From Chondromyces crocatus (GTDB lineage Bacteria > Myxococcota_A > Polyangia > Polyangiales > Polyangiaceae), in contig NZ_CP012159.1 in the NCBI RefSeq assembly GCF_001189295.1, positions 11,324,133-11,388,132 on the forward strand: a stretch of DNA of 64,000 nucleotides, in the 5' to 3' direction. Of the stretch, positions 27,972 through 35,427 are shown piece after piece (position 1 is the first letter of the stretch; each line of letters begins with the position of its first letter). The notes below the pieces were generated by a model. It saw nothing but the letters and a program-made list of their open reading frames with translations, was not told where the DNA came from and searched no databases. Made by a program: the position numbers and the translations under genes.

Positions 27972-29833
27972 TTGTAGTCGTCCAGATTCACAGGCCTGGG
28001 CGGTTTCCCGCTCTGCGCTGGGTGGGCGGTCACTTTCGGCTGCACGGGACGAGACGCTCCGTTGCCAGCGCTCGCCTTGGTCGTCGTGGAGGGAGGCGCT
28101 GCCGGTGCGCTGGACACCGCGGATGCCGCGGATCCCGCCATCGCCCCCGCGGTCTCGCCCGAAGGCGCCGACCCGCTCGTCTCGGGATGGGCTGGTGAGG
28201 TCGAGTCCCCTGAAGGACTCACCACAGGGACCTGGGGCTCGGTGCCTGCCATCGCCGACGAGAAGGGCTCCGGCTGGGCTTCCGTGCTCGCAGCCCCGGG
28301 CGTCTCGGCCGGGCCAGCCTGCAGCCGCGGGATCACGAACCCGACGACCACCGCCAGGCTGACCAGCGCCCCCGCCACCATCCCCACCACCACACCTCTG
28401 GACACGCGCGGTGGCACCACCGGGCTGACCATGCTGCCCGTCCCGCTCCCCGTCGCAAACGAGGCCGTCGCGCGCGCACTGGCTGGCCCGGCATAAGGGC
28501 CTGGCAGGATCGGGACGCCGCCCTGTGCATCCGCGGCCCCTTCGGCCCCGCGCGCCATGGCCGCGGGGTAGCCGGGCGAGGCGTTCCCCGGCGAGGCGTT
28601 CACCGCTACCGCTCGAGCCCCGGGCGTCAACGGATGCGTCGACTCCAGGGAAGGCGAGGACGGCTCACGTCGAGGCGCAGGGTACGACGGTTGCGATGGT
28701 GACGTCGGCCTGTAGACGGGCGACGAGATCGCGGGCACGGGCTGCTGCATCCCTGGCCCCGACGGCGAGGGCACCGGCGTCGACCCTGCCGGGTACGACG
28801 CCGCCGGATACGAAGGCCCCGTCGGGTGCGACGCCACCGGGTACGAAGACCCCGTGGGGTACGAAGGGGAAGGTGGCCGGTAGACGGGAGGCGCGCCGGG
28901 CGCCGACAGACCGCCCATCCGGGCGAGCCGCTCGACGTGCGGCAGGCTCCGCGGCGGCGCGAAGGGCGCGAAGGCCAGCACCATCTCGGAGACCGACCCG
29001 TAGCGCTGCTCTCGATGACGCGCGTACGCCTTCGCCAGCGCCGCCGCGAACACCTCCGGCAGGTCGGGGCGGAGATCGCGCAGCGCCGTGGGGATGCCCG
29101 TCAGCACCTCCGCGCAGAGCTGGGGCAAGGTGGTGGCGTAGAAGGGCGGCCTGCCCGCGCAGAGTTCGAAGAGCGCCACGCCGAGCGCGTAGATGTCGGT
29201 GCGGTGATCCACCGAGCGCGTCTGCTGCATCTGCTCCGGTGACATGTAGAGCGCCGATCCCATCGCCGCCGTGGTGCTGGTCAGGTTGTCGACGCGATCG
29301 TTCAGCACCTTGGAGATGCCGAAGTCCAGCACCTTCACCAGCGGCGAGCCGTCGCTACGCCGCGTCAGGAAGAGGTTCGAGGGCTTCAGATCACGGTGGA
29401 TGATCCCCTGCGCGTGCGCCTCGGCGATCGCCTCGCAGCCCTGGATGACGTAATCGACGGCGTCCTCGCACGACAGCGGCCCTTGCCGCTGGAGGAGCTG
29501 GGCCAGGTCCTCGCCGACGAGGAATTCCATCACCATGTACGGCGCGCCGTCGTCCAGCGTGCCGACATCCGAGACACGGGCGACGTGCTCGCTCTTGATC
29601 TTCACCGAAGCCCGCGCCTCGCGAAGGAAACGCGCGGACGACTCGGCGTTGAGCGCATGCTCGGCGAGCAGGAACTTCAGCGCGACCCGCTCGTCGAGCG
29701 CCAGATGGCGCGCCTCGACGACGACCCCCATGCCGCCACGCCCGATGACACGCTCGACCCGGTACTTGCCGACGAGCAACGTCCCCGGCTCGATCGGGGG
29801 CTGCGACGGCTGACGCGGCACGTGCTCGGACAC
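27968..29833 (-). CDS. Transmembrane Ser/Thr protein kinase
   Basis: A 621-residue Hanks-type kinase. The glycine loop GRGGMG is at 31-36, the ATP lysine in VALK is Lys53, the catalytic loop HRDLKPSN starts at His146 with Asp148 as base, DFG is 170-172, and SPEQ and DIYALGVALFEL are intact, so it should be active. The kinase domain ends near residue 295. A Pro/Ser/Tyr-rich linker with repeated SYP/SHPTGP motifs runs to about 475, one membrane helix spans about 480-502, and the last 120 residues are low-complexity and probably periplasmic. The start is a GTG with a weak upstream signal. Translation of the TPR/PEGA protein is coupled to it. Confidence 0.93.
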   Translation of the reverse strand: MSEHVPRQPSQPPIEPGTLLVGKYRVERVIGRGGMGVVVEARHLALDERVALKFLLAEHALNAESSARFLREARASVKIKSEHVARVSDVGTLDDGAPYMVMEFLVGEDLAQLLQRQGPLSCEDAVDYVIQGCEAIAEAHAQGIIHRDLKPSNLFLTRRSDGSPLVKVLDFGISKVLNDRVDNLTSTTAAMGSALYMSPEQMQQTRSVDHRTDIYALGVALFELCAGRPPFYATTLPQLCAEVLTGIPTALRDLRPDLPEVFAAALAKAYARHREQRYGSVSEMVLAFAPFAPPRSLPHVERLARMGGLSAPGAPPVYRPPSPSYPTGSSYPVASHPTGPSYPAASYPAGSTPVPSPSGPGMQQPVPAISSPVYRPTSPSQPSYPAPRREPSSPSLESTHPLTPGARAVAVNASPGNASPGYPAAMARGAEGAADAQGGVPILPGPYAGPASARATASFATGSGTGSMVSPVVPPRVSRGVVVGMVAGALVSLAVVVGFVIPRLQAGPAETPGAASTEAQPEPFSSAMAGTEPQVPVVSPSGDSTSPAHPETSGSAPSGETAGAMAGSAASAVSSAPAAPPSTTTKASAGNGASRPVQPKVTAHPAQSGKPPRPVNLDDYK

Positions 29834-29972
29834 GGGCCGCGCATGTTCACAGCTTCGCCTCCAGCGAGCAACCCCTCGCCTCCGGGTCGCTCAGGCCCCG
29901 AGGGTGTCGGAGGGCATCGAGCGCATCAGGAGCACAGGCCGTCTGGCGCCGCCTCCTGTCCGGCCAGCGCCT

Positions 29973-30007
29973 GCGAGGCGCGAGGCGCGAGGCGCGAGGC
30001 GCGAGAC
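29973..30007. repeat. 7-bp tandem repeat
   Basis: Four exact copies of GCGAGGC plus one with a single change (GCGAGAC) lie in the 255-base gap between the kinase start and the redoxin stop. I see no gene in this gap. Confidence 0.9.
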
Positions 30008-30088
30008 GCGAGCGCCTCGATCTGCCCGTCAGGAAGCACGCGCGCGTCGATCGCCTCGTTCGAGCAACGAACGCTTCGGCCGATCCGG

Positions 30089-30787
30089 TCAGTACTTGAC
30101 GCCGCAGCCGTACGACTCGGTCTCGGGCGTGGAGACGGGCTTGCCTGCCTCCAGCTCGGTGAGCGCGACCTCGACGTAGTTGGTGACCTTTTCGTCCTTT
30201 TCAGGCTCGCCACCCCGCGTGCTGTCGATGGCGCCGGCGTAGATCAGGATTCCCTTGGGATCGATGACGTACATGTGCGGGGTGCGGGTCGCGCCATACG
30301 CCTTGCCGGTCACGCCGCTCTCGTCGAGCAGGATGGGGTGCTTCATCCCGAACTCGGCCGCTGCCTTCACGTTGGTCTCCTTGCCGTGGCCTTGCTTGCC
30401 GGCGGCGCTGGAGTTGATCGCGAGCCAGACGATTCCCTTGTCGGTCGAGCGCGCCGCCATGTCCTTCAGCGCCCCCTCGCGGTGCGCCTTCTGCACGAAC
30501 GGGCAGCCAGGGTTGAACCACTCGAGGACCACGGTCTTCCCCTTGAAATCCGAGAGGCTGACCGTCTTGCCGTCGAGGTCCGTCAGGGTGAATTCGGGCG
30601 CAGGTTGCCCGATCTTCAGGGCCGCCGCGGGCGCGGCGTGCGCTGGCGCGGCCTGTGCCGAGGCCGCCGGAGCCGCCGATCCCCGCGGCTCGGGGCTGGC
30701 TTGGGCCGGCGCTCCCTTGGAGGGCTCACCGGGTGGATTGCAGGCAGCGGAGAAGGTCAGCAGGACGGCGATCAGGCATCTCTTCAT
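30089..30787 (-). CDS. Redoxin-family exported (lipo)protein
   Basis: A 232-residue thioredoxin-fold protein of the AhpC/TSA-redoxin group. An N-terminal signal ends at SAAC (Cys16), which may be lipidated though the lipobox is weak. An Ala/Pro-rich linker precedes the redoxin domain (from about 58: IGQPAPEFTLTDLDGK). The active-site Cys95 is in WFNPGCPFVQK, which lacks the CxxC second cysteine. A C-terminal Cys228 (YGCGVKY) could be a resolving partner. GATRTPHMYVIDPKG is the cis-Pro loop. It probably acts in envelope redox or peroxide metabolism. It lies 63 bases downstream of the PAP2 gene on the same strand. Confidence 0.85.
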   Translation of the reverse strand: MKRCLIAVLLTFSAACNPPGEPSKGAPAQASPEPRGSAAPAASAQAAPAHAAPAAALKIGQPAPEFTLTDLDGKTVSLSDFKGKTVVLEWFNPGCPFVQKAHREGALKDMAARSTDKGIVWLAINSSAAGKQGHGKETNVKAAAEFGMKHPILLDESGVTGKAYGATRTPHMYVIDPKGILIYAGAIDSTRGGEPEKDEKVTNYVEVALTELEAGKPVSTPETESYGCGVKY

Positions 30788-30834
30788 GCGCCCTGGACTA
30801 GCACGCCGGCCGGGCGGCGGCTTCCGCCTCGGAG

Positions 30835-30844
30835 CCCCCCCCCC
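30835..30844. repeat. C10 homopolymer tract
   Basis: Ten consecutive C on the plus strand (G on the coding strand) lie between the PAP2 stop and the redoxin start. The tract is outside both reading frames and could slip in length. Confidence 0.95.
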
Positions 30845-30850
30845 ATGCGC

Positions 30851-31939
30851 TCAGAACTGTCCTACCAGGGCCCCCCCGAGTCCGGACGGCACGACGCTCA
30901 TCGTCAGCCCCTGGTCCCGCCTTGGCGCTCTGCCTTCGTCCGAGCCGGCACGCGCCCCCTGCTGTACGTCACGCGGCGCAGGTTTCGCGCCTCCACGGTA
31001 ATGAAGGAGCCAGGGCAGCCCGAACCCGACCAGCGTTCCCCAGGTCGCCCCCAAGATCACGTCGCTGGCGTGATGCTGATCTCCGACCACCCGCAACGTA
31101 CCCACGGTCGCCGCTGCAAGGAGCGAGCTCGCGCATGCGGCGACGTCACCCGCCCCCCCTCCGTAAAGAGGCTGGTGCAGATGATGCGTACAGGTCAACC
31201 CTGCCGAGGTGAAGGCGACCGTGGCGTGTCCACTGAAGAAGCTGCGGTACCGATCGTTGCCCAAGCACCGATCCGGCTGGGATGCCTCGGGCCCGACACA
31301 TCGGTCCGCGTACGGGCGCTCACGGCTCACGAACCCGGCGACGAGCCCTTGCACCGCCATCGCCAGCAGGACCGTCTCCGCATCGATCAGGAGCATCTGG
31401 AGCGCGACCTCGCTCTGATCGTGCTGCCACCAGGCGACGAGGCCGGCGTCCACGACCTGGTGCGCGAGCGTCAGCCCGATGAGGACGTCGCTCACCCCCC
31501 GGGCGACGGCGCGGCCAGGCTCCGCTCGGAGCTGGAGCCCGTCGCGAACGCTATCGTCGAAGCCGTTGCGCTCTCGCCAGCGCGAGGGGACGGGCTGGAT
31601 CAAGAACGAGCCAGCCGCGAGCCCCGCGAACATCACCGTGGCCGCGTACTCGACGGGGCGAAACTTCGGCCAGCGAGGATCCCAGGCGACCTTCGGCGCC
31701 CACGCCGGCGTCGGGACACCTGCCATCACGCCTTCTGGCGCGGGCACGCTCGGCGACGCCCGGGGACCCGGTGGCGTCGGCGCGACGGGCTGGGCGGCAG
31801 CCCGGCAAGGGCTCAGGAGCACTGCCAGGCACAGCGCGCTGGCAGCGAGCGTCGCCGTGGCAAGCGCCTGCTGACGCGGGAAGCGTCGCGGGCGACGCCA
31901 CCGAGCGCCGGCATCGAGTGCAGTTCGGGGCTCAAGCAC
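30851..31939 (-). CDS. PAP2-family membrane phosphatase
   Basis: A 362-residue integral membrane phosphatase. The three acid-phosphatase motifs are present: a variant of KX6RP around SRERPYADRC, FFSGHATVAF for PSGH, and RVVGDQHHASDVILG for SRX5HX3D, with the catalytic histidines in place. A long N-terminal region has a hydrophobic segment (about 26-48) and a Pro-rich stretch before the core. The GTG at 31939 has GGAAGG eight bases upstream. The likely substrate is a lipid phosphate or undecaprenyl pyrophosphate, not resolvable by sequence. The redoxin gene follows, and the two may form one unit. Confidence 0.87.
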   Translation of the reverse strand: MLEPRTALDAGARWRRPRRFPRQQALATATLAASALCLAVLLSPCRAAAQPVAPTPPGPRASPSVPAPEGVMAGVPTPAWAPKVAWDPRWPKFRPVEYAATVMFAGLAAGSFLIQPVPSRWRERNGFDDSVRDGLQLRAEPGRAVARGVSDVLIGLTLAHQVVDAGLVAWWQHDQSEVALQMLLIDAETVLLAMAVQGLVAGFVSRERPYADRCVGPEASQPDRCLGNDRYRSFFSGHATVAFTSAGLTCTHHLHQPLYGGGAGDVAACASSLLAAATVGTLRVVGDQHHASDVILGATWGTLVGFGLPWLLHYRGGAKPAPRDVQQGARAGSDEGRAPRRDQGLTMSVVPSGLGGALVGQF

Positions 31940-32071
31940 GCCTGAAGCCTTCCACCGTTACAGAGGCGCGCGGTTCCCTGTCAACCGGCGGGAGGGGCGC
32001 GGGCATTCCGCCGGCACCGCCCGCCAGAGGCACCATGGCCCGGGGTCAGGTGCTGGGGAGTTGTTTTCTGC

Positions 32072-32091
32072 CAGGTCACGACCGTGACCTG
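32072..32091. promoter_or_regulatory. Inverted repeat, possible operator
   Basis: Two perfect 8-base arms, CAGGTCAC and GTGACCTG, are separated by GACC. It is about 130 bases upstream of the PAP2 start. A further CAGGTCACG half-site occurs near 32419. No T tract follows in either direction, which fits a protein-binding dyad better than a terminator. Confidence 0.4.
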
Positions 32092-32340
32092 TGGGACGCA
32101 GCGAGCGACGGGCATCAGGTCGAGCCCGCACACCGTCGCCATGCGCCGGCGCCGCGACGTCGTTGCGCGAGCCAAGGTCGTGGGGACCAGGGAGGGCAGC
32201 AACAGAGGGGCGCATCTGGGGGGGGAGCGCCGCTGCAGAGGTCGCGTGACGGTGCGGACCTGGGCTCGGCGCCAGGCCGACGCGTCCAGGTTACGCGCGC
32301 ATCCACCTGTCGTTCGGACGCTTCCGAGGGGTTGTTCTCG

Positions 32341-32377
32341 AAAACCAGGTGCCGTCACCCGAGCTACGGCACCTGGT
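32341..32377 (-). terminator. Minus-strand intrinsic terminator-like hairpin
   Basis: A perfect 12-base stem (32344-32355 with 32366-32377) with a 10-base loop is followed on the minus strand by TTTTC. No recognisable minus-strand gene lies upstream within the gap, so it may end a small RNA or a short unrecognised transcript. Confidence 0.55.
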
Positions 32378-32791
32378 CACGGGTGCACCTCGGGGCCGTC
32401 GGGCGTCGACGACGCCAGGTCACGGCTCGCCAGGGCCTTCCAGGCCTCCGAAGAGGCATTTCCAGAATGAAACCGAATGGTTTTACGCCACGTGACGTCG
32501 GCACTCCGGCGCCCTGACCGTCGGGTCGGGTGGGTCGGACGAGCCGTCGGCAGAGGGAATGAAGCCGTGAAGGCAGCAGCCAGGGACCCGAAGCCTCGAG
32601 AGCTGCGAGAGCCGCCAGTGCTTCGGGAGCAGCCAGAGATGCGAGAGCCGCCAGCGCTTCCGAGCGCTTCCGAGTCCCCCAGGGAGGGGCGGGATCGTGG
32701 AACGTCCGAGGGGAGCAGAGAATCCAGGGGAGGAGGGCCGAGGAAGAGGATGGGGTAGGCCCGGAGGGCTGCCCCGTTCTATGGTGGCCAG

Positions 32792-34603
32792 GTGATCCCT
32801 GTCCTCTCCCGCGCCCAGATGCGGGCATTCGACAAGTTCGCCATCGAGGCCTGCCACGTGCCGGGGATGGTGCTCATGGAGAATGCCGGGCGAGGTGCCG
32901 CCGACGTCATCTCCGCCATCATCGATGCCCGCCGGCTCAAGCAGCTCCAAGGAACGCCGGAGGAGGCCTCTCCGAGCGTGTGGCACGGGCCGGCAGGCTC
33001 ACCACGCCCCCCTTCGCTCCTTCCTCCGCCGCCTTCGGGTGCGCCCGCCACGCTGCACCACCGCGCGACGGCCGGGGCCCAGCGTGGGCGCCCGCTGCGC
33101 CGTGACAAGGCAGCGGCTTCCGCGGAGCGAGCGCGCTCGTTCCCGGTCCGCCACATCCCGAGTCCGGGCCAGCCGGCGACCTACCCGCTGGAGGCACGGG
33201 TCGTGGTCGTCTGCGGCGCGGGGAACAACGGGGGGGACGGGTACGTGGTCGCGCGGCACTTGCTCGCGCGCGGCGCCGACGTGCACGTCTTCCTCACGTC
33301 CCGCTCCGAGGCGGTGACGGGAGAGTCGAGGATCAACCTCGATGCCTACGTCGATCTCGGCGGCGAGCTCACCGAGATGCCGAGCGACACGCCGCTCACC
33401 CCCCTCGAGGAAGCGCTCGAGCGGGCCGACATCGTGGTCGACGCCATCTTCGGGACGGGCCTCGACCGCCCCATCCACGGCCACCTCGCCGAGGTGATCG
33501 CGGTGATCAACGCGGCGTCCTGCCAGTGCATCGCGCTCGACGTGCCCTCCGGCCTCGACGCCGACAGCGGCGCGCCCCTCGGCACCTCGGTGCAAGCCGA
33601 CGACACCGTGACGTTCGGGCACCTCAAGATCGGCCTGCTCACGCCCGACGGCGCACGCCTCGCCGGCAACGTGCACGTCGTGGATCTCGGCGTCCCCGAC
33701 GCGCCCATCCTGGCCCAGGTCGGCTACGTGGCCGAGGTGATCCGCAAGGAGACGGTGCGCTCGTACCTCCAGCCGCGCGAGGCGAACACGCACAAGCACG
33801 CGGCCGGCAACGTGCTGGTCATCGCGGGTTCGTCCGGCAAGCTCGGCGCGGCGCTGCTCACGGCGCGGAGCGCGCTCCGCTCGGGGGCGGGGCTGGTGAC
33901 CATCGGGACCTGGCCCGACGCGGCGCTGGCGCTGCAGTCGCGGGTGGTCGAGATCATGACCACGTCGATCGAGCCCGAGCAGCTCGAAGCGTCGCTGGAA
34001 GCGGCGCTCGCCAGCCGTCACGCCGTCGCCATCGGTCCGGGCCTCGGTCTGGACGACCGGGCGCGCGCGGTGGTGGATCACGTGGTGCTCCGCTGGGATG
34101 GACTCAAGGTCGTCGACGCCGACGCGCTCACCCTCTTCGCCGGACGCGCCGAGGTCCTCGCTACGGCCAAGGGCAGCCTCGTCCTCACCCCTCACCCCGG
34201 GGAGCTGGGGCGACTGCTCGGCCGAAGTGCACGTGCCATCGAGGAGGATCGCTTCGGCGCCATCCGCGAGGCGGTGCGGATCACCCAGGCCATCGTCGTC
34301 CTCAAGGGGGCCCGCACCATCATCGCCACCCCCGACGGGCGGATGTTCATCTGCATGGCGGGCAACCCCGCGCTCGCCACGGCCGGCTCGGGGGACGTGC
34401 TCACCGGGATCATCGCCGCGTTCGCGTGCTCCATGGCCGCCGAGTGCGCCGCCATCGCCGGGGTCTTGATCCACGCCCTCGCCGCGGACGCCTGGAGCCT
34501 CGCCACCGGCGCCGATCGGGGGCTGCAAGCCAGCGAGATCGCCGAGAAATTCCCGGGCCTGATCGCCGCGCTGTCCCGGGGCATCGATCCCCTCGCTCCC
34601 TGA
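32792..34603 (+). CDS. nnr: Bifunctional NAD(P)HX epimerase / ADP-dependent NAD(P)HX dehydratase
   Basis: A 603-residue fusion that repairs hydrated NAD(P)H. The YjeF_N epimerase domain begins at PVLSRAQMRAFDKFAIE and includes GAGNNGGDG (142-150), FGTGLDRPI and LDVPSGLDADSG. The carbohydrate-kinase-like dehydratase domain includes VIAGSSGKLGAALL, IGPGLG, LTPHPGELGRLLG and AGNPALATAGSGDVLTG. About 85 residues of Pro/Arg/Ala-rich sequence (46-133) interrupt the epimerase domain just before the dinucleotide strand, making the protein longer than usual. The frame is continuous through it. The GTG at 32792 starts just before conserved sequence. The usual neighbour tsaE is absent. Confidence 0.95.
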   Translation: MIPVLSRAQMRAFDKFAIEACHVPGMVLMENAGRGAADVISAIIDARRLKQLQGTPEEASPSVWHGPAGSPRPPSLLPPPPSGAPATLHHRATAGAQRGRPLRRDKAAASAERARSFPVRHIPSPGQPATYPLEARVVVVCGAGNNGGDGYVVARHLLARGADVHVFLTSRSEAVTGESRINLDAYVDLGGELTEMPSDTPLTPLEEALERADIVVDAIFGTGLDRPIHGHLAEVIAVINAASCQCIALDVPSGLDADSGAPLGTSVQADDTVTFGHLKIGLLTPDGARLAGNVHVVDLGVPDAPILAQVGYVAEVIRKETVRSYLQPREANTHKHAAGNVLVIAGSSGKLGAALLTARSALRSGAGLVTIGTWPDAALALQSRVVEIMTTSIEPEQLEASLEAALASRHAVAIGPGLGLDDRARAVVDHVVLRWDGLKVVDADALTLFAGRAEVLATAKGSLVLTPHPGELGRLLGRSARAIEEDRFGAIREAVRITQAIVVLKGARTIIATPDGRMFICMAGNPALATAGSGDVLTGIIAAFACSMAAECAAIAGVLIHALAADAWSLATGADRGLQASEIAEKFPGLIAALSRGIDPLAP

Positions 34604-34746
34604 TCCCCCCACGGGCCCACGCCGGTGTCGATTTGACACGCCTCCGCGGGCCCAGGGCCGCACCCAGCGGGTCGCCCTCGTCGTGATTTCAGGCACTTGG
34701 GTCGTGGTCCTCCTCTTGCGATGGCGTGGGGACAGGAGGACTGCCG

Positions 34747-35361
34747 ATGCTCGCCTGCCGTGTCACCCCGACCCCTGCCCCTCACCAGAAGAACAACGCG
34801 GTGCATGCCGACGCTCTTCCTCCTTCCGGTGTGCGTCCGAGGACGGCCTCCGAGGTGCGGCTCGGTCTGGTGACCATGCGCCCCGAGCTGTTCGCACGCG
34901 CGCTGCGGATGACCCGGTCGGCCACGCTGGCAGAAGACGTCGTCCAGGATGCCGTCGAGCGGGCGATCCGCTTCGAGTCCAGCTACGAGACCGGGACCAA
35001 CCTGCGCGCGTGGCTGAACCAGATCCTGTTCAGCGTGTTCATCAGCCGCTGTCGTCGCAGCCGGCGGGAGCGCAACGCGCTCGACGCGCTGACGGCCGAT
35101 CCTTGCGCCTGGATCAACCCGGAATACGAAACCCCGACGATGAAGTCGCTCTCGTGCGGCCTGCGCCGCGCGCTCGACCGGCTCCCCGCGGCCTACCGCA
35201 GCGCGGTGGTGCTCGTGGACGTGGAGGAGGTCACCTACAAGGACGCGGCGCTCCGCCTCGGCGTCCCTCCGGGGACGGTGATGAGCCGGCTCCACCGGGG
35301 GCGGCGGATGCTCGCCGAAATGCTGGGTGGGACCTCGGACCTCAACCTCGCGGCGGCGTGA
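34747..35361 (+). CDS. ECF-type RNA polymerase sigma factor
   Basis: A 204-residue sigma-70 factor of the extracytoplasmic-function type. Region 2 is about 46-110 (LFARALRMTRSATLAEDVVQDAVERA, then NLRAWLNQILFSVFISR), and region 4 is about 140-190 (ALDRLPAAYRSAVVLVDVEEVTYKDAALRLGVPPGTVMSRLHRGR). The start at 34747 has AGGAGGA with a six-base spacer, better than the upstream ATG at 34726. A 30-residue non-conserved N-terminal extension is present. No anti-sigma gene is adjacent: the next gene is convergent and encodes a beta-lactamase-fold lipoprotein. Control may be post-translational or by a distant partner. Confidence 0.93.
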   Translation: MLACRVTPTPAPHQKNNAVHADALPPSGVRPRTASEVRLGLVTMRPELFARALRMTRSATLAEDVVQDAVERAIRFESSYETGTNLRAWLNQILFSVFISRCRRSRRERNALDALTADPCAWINPEYETPTMKSLSCGLRRALDRLPAAYRSAVVLVDVEEVTYKDAALRLGVPPGTVMSRLHRGRRMLAEMLGGTSDLNLAAA

Positions 35362-35427
35362 GCGGGGCGGCGCGGGACGGGTCCAGGCGCCAGGTGGCCG
35401 TGAACTCACGGCGGCGTCGAGGGAGGC

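Larger units (their letters stand above)
31940..32791. other. Long intergenic stretch with palindromes, no convincing gene
   Basis: About 850 bases lie between the PAP2 start (minus) and the nnr start (plus). The open frames here are repetitive (Arg/Glu/Pro or Ala/Leu runs) and have no ribosome binding site. It contains an inverted repeat at 32072-32091, a single matching half-site near 32419, a minus-oriented terminator-like hairpin at 32341-32377, and an imperfect direct repeat (GCGAGAGCCGCCAG-like) near 32604 and 32641. Promoters for both flanking genes must be here. Confidence 0.6.

Noticed and set aside
32364..32828. 154-codon minus-strand frame ending in the orphan terminator
   Set aside because: It overlaps the nnr start, is Ala/Leu/Pro low-complexity, and has no ribosome site. 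The coincidence with the hairpin is noted but not enough for a gene.
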